Below are positions 26,778 through 35,490 of a stretch of 64,000 nucleotides of DNA, one piece after another. Within the stretch, counting starts at the first letter, position 1; every line of letters starts with the position of its first letter. The stretch is from ZC4RG25 sp023428365. Lineage in GTDB: Bacteria > Pseudomonadota > Alphaproteobacteria > Rhizobiales > Hyphomicrobiaceae. The stretch covers positions 308,961 to 372,960 of the forward strand of contig JBNOAI010000004.1 of the NCBI GenBank assembly GCA_050283925.1. The letters are read 5' to 3'. The notes under the pieces are model-generated. The model searched no databases. It was not told where the DNA came from and worked only from the letters and a program-made list of their open reading frames with translations. Position numbers and translations under genes: made by a program.

Positions 26778-27602
26778 TCAAGGAATGAGGTTTTGACGCA
26801 CGGCCTCCACGGCGGCCTGGGTACGGTTTTTTGCACCAAGCTTGTGCTGGGCTTTTTTAAAATGACTGCGCACGGTCTCCTCGCCGATACCAAGCGTTTC
26901 GGCAATCTCGCTCGCCTGCTTTCCCATCGCTGCGTATCGCAGGACGGCGAGTTCCCGTGGGGTCACTTGTGCCAGCCGCGGCAGCCTCATCGGATCGCGC
27001 GGCGCGACCTGCTCGAGGCGGATTGCGGCGCAGCTGGCAGCCATGGCGAGAAGAGCACGCTGAGGCTTGCTCAGTAGTCCTTCAAGTGGCTTTTTTGACC
27101 AGTAGACGAGAATCCATCGGTTACCGACCGGACACGTCAGGCCGTCACGCATGCCATATTGAAGGGCAAGATCGTAGGGCCAACGGTCGATTCCGATCGG
27201 CTCCAGCATCCGGCGGCTTTCGGTCCAAGTAAACGCTGCCAGACTGGTGCGGGCCATCATCAGATCCTGATCCAGACGCAGCCGGGACATGGCGATGTAA
27301 TCCTCCCACCAGCCAAGCGGTGCGTTCCTTCCGAGGAAAACCGTTTCGCCGACCTTCGCCGAAGGCCAATCGCGAGACAGGATCGGCAGCCGCGCGGCCC
27401 CGAGAACTTTCAAGGGGAGCCCATTGTCGATCGAAGCGTCCAGCTTGGAGAGGAGTTCGGCAGCGGTTGCGATTTCCGGGCTGGTCCTGACGAAGGAAAA
27501 GACATCTGTGAGTAAGGCATGGTCGATCATGGAGGGACGCAGCTCCGTGTGCAGCGCTGGCTGAAAGCTCTCTAACAGCGATAAAACGCGCACAGTCCCC
27601 AT
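26778..27602 (-). CDS. LuxR-family transcriptional regulator (autoinducer-type solo)
   Basis: 274 residues if it starts at 27602; ATG 27530 would give 250 residues, closer to the usual LuxR length, so the start is uncertain. The N-terminal ~170 residues resemble an autoinducer-binding domain (LGWWEDYIAMSRLRLDQDLMMARTSLAAFTWTE, region of the WYx4D motif) and the C-terminal 65 a GerE/LuxR HTH (LTPRELAVLRYAAMGKQASEIAETLGIGEETVRSHFKKAQHKLGAKNRTQAA). No luxI synthase gene is in the window, so it would be an orphan receptor sensing foreign or plant-type signals. The gene lies 52 bp downstream of the MscS gene on the same strand and may be read with it. Confidence 0.8.
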   Translation of the reverse strand: MGTVRVLSLLESFQPALHTELRPSMIDHALLTDVFSFVRTSPEIATAAELLSKLDASIDNGLPLKVLGAARLPILSRDWPSAKVGETVFLGRNAPLGWWEDYIAMSRLRLDQDLMMARTSLAAFTWTESRRMLEPIGIDRWPYDLALQYGMRDGLTCPVGNRWILVYWSKKPLEGLLSKPQRALLAMAASCAAIRLEQVAPRDPMRLPRLAQVTPRELAVLRYAAMGKQASEIAETLGIGEETVRSHFKKAQHKLGAKNRTQAAVEAVRQNLIP

Positions 27603-27654
27603 CCGCGTTCCGCGACCGGCCGTACGGCTTTTGGGGATTGTCGTTGCCTGCTCT

Positions 27655-30027
27655 TTAGCGGGTTTCGTCCGTCACCTTTTTTTGCGGCTGATTAAGAGCG
27701 AGCTGCGCTGCGGCCCCGGCAATCGTCCGTTCCGTCTCGGGGTCGAGATCATCGCGATCAGTGACCCGCACACGAACTTCCCGGCTTGCGAAGCGAATGC
27801 CCTCGCGCTCAAACAGGGCTCGGATTTCTGCGTAGACCTTGCTGCGGACTGGCCACTGGTTGCCGGGCTTAGTCATGAATTTGACGCGGACGATCATCGC
27901 CGAGTCATCCATCTCGATGACACCCTGGCATTTCAGCGGCTGCATGAATTTCGGCCCGATTTCTGGATCTTCGAGCATTTTCTGGCCGAGCTTTTTAACC
28001 AGTTTGCGGACTTTTTCGATATCGGTGTCGAAGGTGAGTCGAAGCGGCAGCTTCATGATCACCCAATCGCGCGAATAGTTTTTGAGGTGTTTGATTTCGC
28101 CGAATGGAATGGTGTTGAGCGGGCCGTTCTGGTGGCGCAATTGCATGGAGCGGATCGAAATGTTTTCGACCGTACCTTTTACCGGTCCAACTTCGACATA
28201 TTCACCGCGCCGGAAAGCGTCATCGGCCAGGAAGAAAATTCCAGAAATGATATCGCGCACGAGAGCCTGGGAGCCGAAGCCTATAGCAACGCCGACAATA
28301 CCGGCACCAGCGAGAAGCGGTCCTGTGTTGATACCGAGGGCGCCAAGCATGGCGAGCGCGGCGAACACCACAATAAAGATCTGAGCGGTCCAGCGGATCA
28401 ACGGAAACAGCGTAAGAATGCGCGAGCCTTCACGCCCTCCTTGCAGCTCATCGTGATCATTGGCGGCATGTTCCAGTCGAAGCCGGGCATGCTCCACGGC
28501 CAGCTGGCGCTCGGTCCAGATTCTCACCGCCTCGAATGATCCGTAGGCCAATAACGCCAGGAGGATGATCTCGAACAGGGATCCGGCGACACGTTCTCCG
28601 ACGCCCTGCTTGGCCAATCGGAGTACATCGATATTCCAGAGTCGTATCAGCACGAAGAAAATCGCAATTCCCAAAGCCGTGCGGACGATACGCACCATTC
28701 CGCGCTGCGTCTGCTCGTAGGCCGCCAGGACGATATCGCTATCGGTTTTGGGAGGAGGAAACAGTCCGGCAACCAACGGCCGAATGGTCAGTTCGAGGAC
28801 GGGCAGGAAGAGGGCCAGCAGCAGTGTAATGTGCAGCGCTGCTACCGATACTTTTTCTGCATTGCCTGTTGCCACGAGCGTGGCCGCAAGCAGCCATTGA
28901 GCTACGATGATGGAGATTGCAAGGGCCGGCCAGAGCTTGGCGATTCGAACCCAAGTCGTGGGGTTGTCATCACATGCATGCAGCAGCATGCCGGTGATCG
29001 CGTTTCGGGCGCTCCAGATCGTGGCGACCGTCAATCCGTAAGCGATTGTGACCGCCCAGAAACCGATTCCGGTGCGTGCGCCTTCAAAACCAAAGTGAGA
29101 TGTCCAGCGGAACAGAGCGTCGCCAACCGCGAGAATTGAAGCAACAGCAACGACGCGGTTGGTCAGAAAGTGCGCAGTGACGTCGTCGACCTGGCACAAA
29201 CGCAGGTTGGGCTGATGTGGAGCAAAAACAAATCGCGCCAGGAGCCACATGAGCCAAGCAAGCGCCCCGGCAGTAATGATGAGCGTGGCCGTTTTTAAAT
29301 CGTTGAGATTGACGTTCAAGAATATGAATGCCGTGAGTGAGGCTACCACGAAGAAGGCGAGCAGAACGGCAAACTGAAGTGCAAACCGCTTCACGAGTGT
29401 GCTTATGACCTGGCGTAGGCCATGTCCGTTCGTCTGGGTAATGACCTCCGTCGCTGGTTTCAGCAGGCGAGCAACCATGCCCGCGGCGGCGAGACCAGCA
29501 GATATGGAAATTCCGATGAAAAGGAGGAAACTGAATGCGCTGCTCATTGGCCGACCATTCAATTGCTGCTCAAGGCTTGCTGCCAAAACACCAGGGATTT
29601 CCGGCAGGCGCTTCACGTTGTCGAAGATTTCAATGACAATCGCGACCGCGACTTGCCCGATCATGTGAACGAGGGATTCGCGTGGCGGCAGCGGCGCGCT
29701 CTCGGCATGGCTCGCTGCCTCAGCATCGTATTTCTGAATGAGCAGTGCGCGCGCTTGCTCGTCACTCAGGCGGGAAACGAATTCTCGCGCTGCCTCGGGA
29801 GTCATCTGATCGGGCGGACTTGGATTGGCGGCTGGGGCTGTTTTCGCGTGGGGAAGCCCAGGAATTTGACCAAAGGCCGGATCGCTAGCGCCGGGACCGA
29901 GCAAGCCAAAGCAAAACGCGGCCAGCATGAAACACGCCGCCGGAGCCAGCAGGAGATGAGTCCCCCTGGCTTCTCGCTTTACCTGAAATAACGATAAAAC
30001 CTGGAAAGGGCTCAGCAACACGGACAT
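27655..30027 (-). CDS. Large mechanosensitive channel of the MscS family
   Basis: 790 residues, much longer than E. coli MscS (286). N-terminal signal-like or membrane segment (APAACFMLAAFCFGLLGPGA), then a periplasmic helical part and about 10 membrane helices. The MscS core is at about residues 530-760: pore helix LLAGAGIVGVAIGFGSQALVRDIISGIFFLADDAFRRGEYVEV, then GTVENISIRSMQLRHQNGPLNTIPFGEI (beta domain) and a C-terminal segment rich in Asp/Arg. The large extra N-terminal part is like YbiO/MscM-type channels. It releases solutes upon hypo-osmotic shock. Confidence 0.93.
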   Translation of the reverse strand: MSVLLSPFQVLSLFQVKREARGTHLLLAPAACFMLAAFCFGLLGPGASDPAFGQIPGLPHAKTAPAANPSPPDQMTPEAAREFVSRLSDEQARALLIQKYDAEAASHAESAPLPPRESLVHMIGQVAVAIVIEIFDNVKRLPEIPGVLAASLEQQLNGRPMSSAFSFLLFIGISISAGLAAAGMVARLLKPATEVITQTNGHGLRQVISTLVKRFALQFAVLLAFFVVASLTAFIFLNVNLNDLKTATLIITAGALAWLMWLLARFVFAPHQPNLRLCQVDDVTAHFLTNRVVAVASILAVGDALFRWTSHFGFEGARTGIGFWAVTIAYGLTVATIWSARNAITGMLLHACDDNPTTWVRIAKLWPALAISIIVAQWLLAATLVATGNAEKVSVAALHITLLLALFLPVLELTIRPLVAGLFPPPKTDSDIVLAAYEQTQRGMVRIVRTALGIAIFFVLIRLWNIDVLRLAKQGVGERVAGSLFEIILLALLAYGSFEAVRIWTERQLAVEHARLRLEHAANDHDELQGGREGSRILTLFPLIRWTAQIFIVVFAALAMLGALGINTGPLLAGAGIVGVAIGFGSQALVRDIISGIFFLADDAFRRGEYVEVGPVKGTVENISIRSMQLRHQNGPLNTIPFGEIKHLKNYSRDWVIMKLPLRLTFDTDIEKVRKLVKKLGQKMLEDPEIGPKFMQPLKCQGVIEMDDSAMIVRVKFMTKPGNQWPVRSKVYAEIRALFEREGIRFASREVRVRVTDRDDLDPETERTIAGAAAQLALNQPQKKVTDETR

Positions 30028-30165
30028 TACTTCTTTTAATTAGCGCTACAACAAAGTAATGCGAAAGTTCTGAGACAAGTTCCAGATATGCTTGAATTAT
30101 CCGTTAACCGCCTTTTACTTCGGACGGGGAATTCCGCATGAACGTTTTGAATGGGCTGAAGCCCG

Positions 30166-31383
30166 TTACCGACCTTTGAGGCGTGCGAGCCAATCGCGCA
30201 AACGTCCGGTCAGAATCCGCAACATGAGGGAAATGCCGCCCAGTTGTTGCGGTGCGGCTTCTACGCCGCTGAGGCGCGCATCGACGCCTTGGGCGAAGAG
30301 TTCGCCGATCCGAGCCACCAGATCTCGAACAAGCCCGGATCGGCTGAACTGCGCCAGCGGGCCGGTGAGCGAATAGCTGATTGTGGCCTGGACTTCAGTT
30401 TGTTCCTGGTCGCCAACGGTGACCGGGAGCAACTGGTATTCAACCCGACCGGTCGCTCGCGAACCGGATTTACGGTCATTGCCGCGCCCTTCAACGACCT
30501 GCCGGTATTCGGCGTCGAAGCGCTCGAACGTTCCTTCACCGGCGAAGCTGGCGACAATGGGTCCGAGTTTCACCTCCATATGCCCGCGCGCCTGTCCGTC
30601 TTGAACCGGTCCGTCGAGCACCATGCCGGGCATGCAGCGGGCAATTTCCTCCGGGTCGGAAAGGACACGCCAGACGTCATCACGCGGGTGGGGCAGGGTG
30701 AAGCTCTGTGTCAGCCCGGTCTGACCATCGACGGTCTCGATCGCGCCGACGGTGACTTTGATCGGATCGCGCCGTGATGTGACAACGGGGGCTGGTTTTG
30801 TAGAAGGCGCGGGTGTTTTTGACGGACGCGCAGGGGCTACCGGAGCCGCAATCGCTACGGTCGCAGCCGTTGGCCCCGGCGCCGGGCCGAGCCACTCAGA
30901 ACGAGATGCGGCGGTCACGGGCGATGGGGTGTCCATCATCCGCTCGATGGCATTGACGATGCCCGCGTAGCCAGTGCACCGGCAAAGATTGCCGCTCATT
31001 TCGAAACGGATTTCCGGACGGCTCAGGCCGCTTTTTCTACGAACCAGATCCCGTGCTGCGATCAGCATGCCGGGCGTGCAAAAACCACATTGTAGGGCAT
31101 GTTCCTCGGTGAATGCTTTGCGCATTCCGGCCATCAGGGGATCATCATCGAAGCCCTCGATGGTACGTACGCTGGCGCCGTCGCAAGCCACCGCATAGGT
31201 GATGCACGAACGCGCGATCTCACCGTTGATCTCGACGGTGCAGGCGCCGCAAATGCCATGTTCGCAGCCCAAATGCGTGCCGGTGAGAAGGAGCTGCTCG
31301 CGCAGGAAATCCGCGAGATGCGTGCGTGGCGTAACTTCGGCAGAAACGTCCTTGCCGTTCACGGTGAGCGCGATCCTGGTCAT
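30166..31383 (-). CDS. Molybdenum hydroxylase [2Fe-2S] subunit fused to a CoxG/SRPBCC domain
   Basis: 405 residues. Residues ~1-150 are a typical small subunit: plant-type cluster C40, C45, C48, C60 and the second cluster C99, C102, C134, C136 (QCGFCTPGML, GNLCRCTGY). A Pro/Ala-rich linker (about 158-205) joins it to a CoxG-like domain (about 215-365; TQSFTLPHPRDDVWRVLSDPEEIARCMPGMVLDGP), which in CO-dehydrogenase clusters is a separate membrane/lipid-associated protein. Electrons pass from the Mo site through these clusters to FAD. The start overlaps the FAD-subunit stop by 4 bp, ATGA. Fusion of the Fe-S subunit with CoxG is unusual. It is the last gene of the unit. Confidence 0.9.
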   Translation of the reverse strand: MTRIALTVNGKDVSAEVTPRTHLADFLREQLLLTGTHLGCEHGICGACTVEINGEIARSCITYAVACDGASVRTIEGFDDDPLMAGMRKAFTEEHALQCGFCTPGMLIAARDLVRRKSGLSRPEIRFEMSGNLCRCTGYAGIVNAIERMMDTPSPVTAASRSEWLGPAPGPTAATVAIAAPVAPARPSKTPAPSTKPAPVVTSRRDPIKVTVGAIETVDGQTGLTQSFTLPHPRDDVWRVLSDPEEIARCMPGMVLDGPVQDGQARGHMEVKLGPIVASFAGEGTFERFDAEYRQVVEGRGNDRKSGSRATGRVEYQLLPVTVGDQEQTEVQATISYSLTGPLAQFSRSGLVRDLVARIGELFAQGVDARLSGVEAAPQQLGGISLMLRILTGRLRDWLARLKGR

Positions 31384-32207
31384 GCCACGAGCGCTCCTTG
31401 CATGGCGCGGCGAAGCGCTGCGACGTGAATGCTGATTTCGTACGGATCGTCCATTCCGGCCTCGCGCAGATGATCGGACATGCGCGACGTATCGAGGGCA
31501 TCGGGATTGAGATCCGACAGGCCAACGACTTTCCCATCGATCACAATCGGACGGCCTTGTGTCGAACCGGCCACCAGACGCAACACGCTGCGTTCCGGGT
31601 CATGCACCGCGACGCCAATGGCTTCGGCAAACTCACCGGTTTTGCGACAGATCTTGTGATAGCCGCAGCGCGCCTTGCGCGACAATTTCCGGATGCTGAT
31701 GCCGACAACGATCTCGTCGCTGGCGAGATCGGTATCAAGCGCACCGCGCATGAACGTCGATAATGGCGTTCGGCGACGGCCACCGGGACCGGCAATGAGG
31801 AGATCTGCAGCAAGCGCGGTGAAACAGGATAACCAGTCGGCAGCAGGATCGGCGTGCGCCAGGCTGCCACCGACCGTGCCGCGCGTTCGTACCGCGCGAT
31901 AAGCGATGCCTTTGGCGACGTGCGCGAGAAAACCATGCGAAGGATCCACCGCAATCCGCCGGTCCTCGATCGCGGCATGGGTGACGGTTCCGCCTAGCGT
32001 GATCGCGTCGGCTGTTTCTTCCACACTGGCAAGCTCGGAAATCCGCGTGATGTCGATGAGCAGCGCCGGTTGCGCGAGCCGCAGATTGAGCATCGGCCCG
32101 AGCGTTTGTCCGCCGGCTATAATCTTGGCGTCCGGTTGAGTGGAAAGCAGGCTGACAGCTTCTTCAACTGTCTGCGGTCGCGCATAATCGAAGGCAACCG
32201 GTTTCAT
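31380..32207 (-). CDS. Molybdenum hydroxylase FAD-binding subunit (CoxM-like)
   Basis: 275 residues of the FAD-binding PCMH type: IIAGGQTLGPMLNLRLAQPALLIDI (about residues 30-55) and TVGGSLAHADPAADW (about residues 110-125) are the FAD-contacting motifs. It hands electrons to FAD during hydroxylation. Overlaps of 4 bp at both ends with the large subunit and Fe-S subunit genes indicate coupled translation. The gene belongs to the xanthine dehydrogenase/CO dehydrogenase group; substrate unspecified. Confidence 0.93.
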   Translation of the reverse strand: MKPVAFDYARPQTVEEAVSLLSTQPDAKIIAGGQTLGPMLNLRLAQPALLIDITRISELASVEETADAITLGGTVTHAAIEDRRIAVDPSHGFLAHVAKGIAYRAVRTRGTVGGSLAHADPAADWLSCFTALAADLLIAGPGGRRRTPLSTFMRGALDTDLASDEIVVGISIRKLSRKARCGYHKICRKTGEFAEAIGVAVHDPERSVLRLVAGSTQGRPIVIDGKVVGLSDLNPDALDTSRMSDHLREAGMDDPYEISIHVAALRRAMQGALVA

Positions 32208-34543
32208 GCCGCCACCTTCCGTCCATTGGCAATGGCCTCGACGATGCGGCGCGGCGTAATCGGTGACACCAGCAGTTCCGCGCCAAACCCCTTCAACGCG
32301 TCATTGATCGCGTTGGTGATGGCTGCGGGTGGTGCGATGGCTCCACCTTCGCCGAGACCCTTTTGGCCGAAGCGCGTGTAGGGCGACGGCGTCTCCATGT
32401 GCAGGATGCGGACTTCCGGCATTTCGGTTGGGCCCGGCAGTAGATAATCCGACAGCGTCGATGCCAATGGCTGGCCGCGGCCGTCGTAAGGCATTTCCTC
32501 GTAAAGCGCCGTGCCGAGCCCTTGTGCGAGCCCGCCGTAAATCTGCCCGTCGACGATCATCGGGTTCACGAGCACGCCGCCGTCCTCGACGATCACGTAG
32601 TCGAGGATGTCGACTTCCCCTGTTTCAGCATCAACGGAAACCACGGCTGCGTGTGCGGCGTAGCTGAAGGTGCCGGTATCGCGTTTGGCCTTGTAGCCGG
32701 CGGTAACGTCCAGGCCGCTCGGATCGACGTCGGCGGGCAGATCCTGTGGCCGGCGGTACCAGGTACGAGCGATATCGGCGACCGAGATGCGTCCGCTGGG
32801 ACCGATGACTTCTCCGTTTTCAAGCCGCACATCATCGACGTTGCACTGGATCAGCTTGGCGCCGATCCGCTTTGCCCGGTCTGCGAGCTGATCGCACGCA
32901 GCGGCGACCGCGCCGCCGGCCACGATCATGCAGCGCGATCCCCAGGTTCCCGTCGAATAAGGCGTGTTCGCGGTGTCGCCGTGGACGACCTTGATGCGCT
33001 CGTGCCGGACGCCGAGGATTTCGTGCGCGACTTGCGACAGCGTCGTCTCGTGTCCCTGGCCGTGGCTGTGGGAGCCGACCCTGACTTCCAGTCCACCATC
33101 CGGCGTAAAGCGGGCCTGGCATTGTTCATGTCCGGGAACAAACGGGATGCCCCATCCGGCGTAGACGCTGGTGCCATGCCCAGCCTGCTCGGAGTACATC
33201 GCGACACCGATGCCGAGGTAACGTCCGTCGGCTTCCGGTTGCGTCTGGCGCGCGCGCACTTTTTCGAGATCGATGGCGGCAATGGCGCGGCGCAGCGCTT
33301 CCGGGTAATCGCCGGAGTCGAAATGCCGCTTGCTGATGTTGTCGAATGGCATTTGCTCAGGCTGGACGAGGCTTGCGAAACGCAACGCTGTGGGCTCTTT
33401 ACCGGCCGCTCGCGCCAAGGCATCGAGCGTGACTTCCAACGCAAAGCAGACGCCGGTGCGCGCGACGCCGCGATATGGCAGGATTGGCGGCTTATTGGTG
33501 GCCACCGAATATGTACGGCAACGATAATGTGGGAAATCATAAAGGCCGGGCAAAATGCTGCCGATCTGACCGGCTTCAAGGCATGCGGAAAACGGATAGG
33601 CGGAATAGGCGCCGGAATCGACCGTCGCCTCGCAATCGAGCGCCAGCAGCCGTCCCTCAGCATCGGCGTAGGCGGTTAAAATGTAATGATGCTCGCGACA
33701 GTCGGCGCCGTTGATCAGATTTTCGCGGCGGTCTTCCAGCCATTTCAATGGCACGCCGAGTTTGCGCGTCGCCCACGACAACGCGACTTCCTCGGGCAGC
33801 AGAATGCCTTTGTAACCGAAGCCGCCGCCGACGTCCGGCGCGACGACCCGCACTTCAGCTTCATCTATTCCGAGACATTCGGCCAATCCGGTGCGGACAA
33901 TGTGAGATTGTTGCGTTGAGCTATAGACGAGAAGCTGCCCAAGGCGATTGTTCCAATGGGCGACCACGCCACGTCCCTCCAGCGGGGCCATGGCCTGTCG
34001 CGCGGTGCGCAATTCGCGTGTGACTGAAAAGGCGGCTTTTCCTTTTGCGGCTTCAAAATCGACATCGGTATGCGTCGTGAGAAACAGGTTATCGCCCCAG
34101 TGCTCATGCACCAACGCTGCACCCGGTTTTCGGGCTGCGAGCATGTCATGCAGTGCGGGCAGCTCCTCAAGATCGAGTTCGATTTCCGCGGCGATGTCTT
34201 CGGCTTCAGCGCGCGTCGGCGCGATGCACATCGCGACCAACTCTCCGACATGGCGGACTTTATCCGTCGCGAGTACCGGCTGAACCGATGATTTGAAACC
34301 CGGAAGCGCGGTATCGGCGCGGATCGCTGAAACGCCTGTCAAATCTTCCGCAATATAAACGTGGTCGCGGAGATGCGGAGGAATGACGATGTTGCGGATG
34401 CGGGCGTGCGCGAGAGGACTTCGAAGAAACGCGACTTCCAGCATTCCGGGTAATCGGATGTCGCCGACATACTGTCCGCGACCGCGCATGTAGCGATCAT
34501 CTTCCTTACGAAGAAGTCGAGCTCCGATGCCCTGTTCCGTCAC
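32204..34543 (-). CDS. Molybdenum hydroxylase large (molybdopterin-cytosine dinucleotide) subunit
   Basis: 779 residues from GTG 34543, chosen because GGGGG lies about 8 nt upstream and the product then begins TEQGIGARLLRKEDDRYMRGRG, the usual family start; a TTG at 34558 is less likely. The Mo-site loop near residues 355-362 is PYRGVART, lacking the AYxCSFR motif of true CO dehydrogenase, so it is another Mo hydroxylase. The catalytic glutamate is in GQKGLGEGGAI near residue 730. Such enzymes hydroxylate N-heterocycles or aldehydes with water as oxygen donor. First gene of its unit, with an operator 36 bp upstream. Confidence 0.93.
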   Translation of the reverse strand: MTEQGIGARLLRKEDDRYMRGRGQYVGDIRLPGMLEVAFLRSPLAHARIRNIVIPPHLRDHVYIAEDLTGVSAIRADTALPGFKSSVQPVLATDKVRHVGELVAMCIAPTRAEAEDIAAEIELDLEELPALHDMLAARKPGAALVHEHWGDNLFLTTHTDVDFEAAKGKAAFSVTRELRTARQAMAPLEGRGVVAHWNNRLGQLLVYSSTQQSHIVRTGLAECLGIDEAEVRVVAPDVGGGFGYKGILLPEEVALSWATRKLGVPLKWLEDRRENLINGADCREHHYILTAYADAEGRLLALDCEATVDSGAYSAYPFSACLEAGQIGSILPGLYDFPHYRCRTYSVATNKPPILPYRGVARTGVCFALEVTLDALARAAGKEPTALRFASLVQPEQMPFDNISKRHFDSGDYPEALRRAIAAIDLEKVRARQTQPEADGRYLGIGVAMYSEQAGHGTSVYAGWGIPFVPGHEQCQARFTPDGGLEVRVGSHSHGQGHETTLSQVAHEILGVRHERIKVVHGDTANTPYSTGTWGSRCMIVAGGAVAAACDQLADRAKRIGAKLIQCNVDDVRLENGEVIGPSGRISVADIARTWYRRPQDLPADVDPSGLDVTAGYKAKRDTGTFSYAAHAAVVSVDAETGEVDILDYVIVEDGGVLVNPMIVDGQIYGGLAQGLGTALYEEMPYDGRGQPLASTLSDYLLPGPTEMPEVRILHMETPSPYTRFGQKGLGEGGAIAPPAAITNAINDALKGFGAELLVSPITPRRIVEAIANGRKVAA

Positions 34544-34578
34544 GCTCGGCGCCCCCAAACAGTCCGTGCTGCGAATTG

Positions 34579-34594
34579 GTTCTAAACATAGAAC
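34579..34594. promoter_or_regulatory. Operator-like palindrome before the Mo-hydroxylase operon (copy 1)
   Basis: GTTCT-N6-AGAAC (34579-34594) inside TGGTTCT-N6-AGAACAA. It lies about 36 bp upstream of the large subunit start, and matches two other palindromes in the cluster (37399 and 43841). Probable binding site of the GntR regulator encoded 100 bp away; the regulator-site link is inference. Confidence 0.7.
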
Positions 34595-34696
34595 AAGTTG
34601 ATCCTAGCCGTGTTGCGGCAATCGTCAACTGGGGACGATGAGAAAGAATGGGAACGATGCAGAGTTTCTCTTGGAGAAGAGGCGGAATAGAGGAGG

Positions 34697-35455
34697 CTAT
34701 TCGCGCTGCTCGCCGATCAGTTCGATATTCAGGCGCACGCAATCGCCGCGATACGTGATCTCGCCGATGTAGATCACGATGCCTTCGGCGTTGGTCACCA
34801 CACAGCGCGCCTCCGCCGTCGGTGCGTTGAGAGCCACACCCAGATGCCGTGCCGTTTCGACATCCGCCGCTCCGATGGTAAAGGTTTGGTGCGCGCGCGA
34901 AATCTCGATGTCGTCGCGTTCTCCCAGAACGACCAGGGCAACCCGGGATTGGAACAACTTGGGCGTTTGGTCGTAAACATGCTGGGCGATGTGCACGCGC
35001 GCAAACGCGAATGGCTCGCCCGATCGCCGCTGAATGCTCGAGAGGAATTTGTAGGCGGGCGCTGGATCACCGTCCTCGGTATCGATTCGCGGTTCGCGGA
35101 CGTCGTTGAGCTGGACGAACTCAGGAATGTTCCAGCGGATCGGAGAAACCAGACTTTCCCAATCCGTGGCGAGTTGCAGCCAGCGATCGTTACCGGGGGC
35201 CTTGATGACGAATGTGCCGCGTCCCTGGAAGGATTTGACGAGCCCTTCGCCGTGCAGAAGATCGATGGCCTGGCGCACGGTCACACGTGCGACGCCGAAC
35301 TCCTTCTCCATTTCTTCGAGAGTCGCGATCTTGTCGCCCACACCCCACACGCCATCGCGGATGCGCCGCCGCAATACCGAGGCCACCTGCAGATAACGCG
35401 GTACGCGGCTATCGGCATCCTGGCGAGCAAACAGCTTTCGGGTGCGATTGGCCAT
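34697..35455 (-). CDS. GntR-family (HutC/UTRA) transcriptional regulator
   Basis: 252 residues. The winged HTH is at about residues 18-85 (VPRYLQVASVLRRRIRDGVWGVGDKIATLEEMEKEFGVARVTVRQAIDLL) and a UTRA ligand-binding domain follows (about 95-245). Such regulators sense small ligands and usually repress. It is flanked on both sides by the Mo-hydroxylase and pxp genes, making it the natural controller of the cluster. It probably binds the three palindromes nearby. ATG 35455 with weak ribosome site. Confidence 0.9.
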   Translation of the reverse strand: MANRTRKLFARQDADSRVPRYLQVASVLRRRIRDGVWGVGDKIATLEEMEKEFGVARVTVRQAIDLLHGEGLVKSFQGRGTFVIKAPGNDRWLQLATDWESLVSPIRWNIPEFVQLNDVREPRIDTEDGDPAPAYKFLSSIQRRSGEPFAFARVHIAQHVYDQTPKLFQSRVALVVLGERDDIEISRAHQTFTIGAADVETARHLGVALNAPTAEARCVVTNAEGIVIYIGEITYRGDCVRLNIELIGEQRE

Positions 35456-35490
35456 GATTGCGTGATCATCCCGTTACAAGACGGGCCCGG

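Noticed and set aside
32522..33679. 385-residue plus-strand frame opposite the Mo-hydroxylase large subunit
   Set aside because: High-GC antisense artefact; the minus-strand product has all family motifs.
30166..34543. Assignment as CO dehydrogenase (CoxSML)
   Set aside because: The AYxCSFR active-site loop of CoxL is missing.
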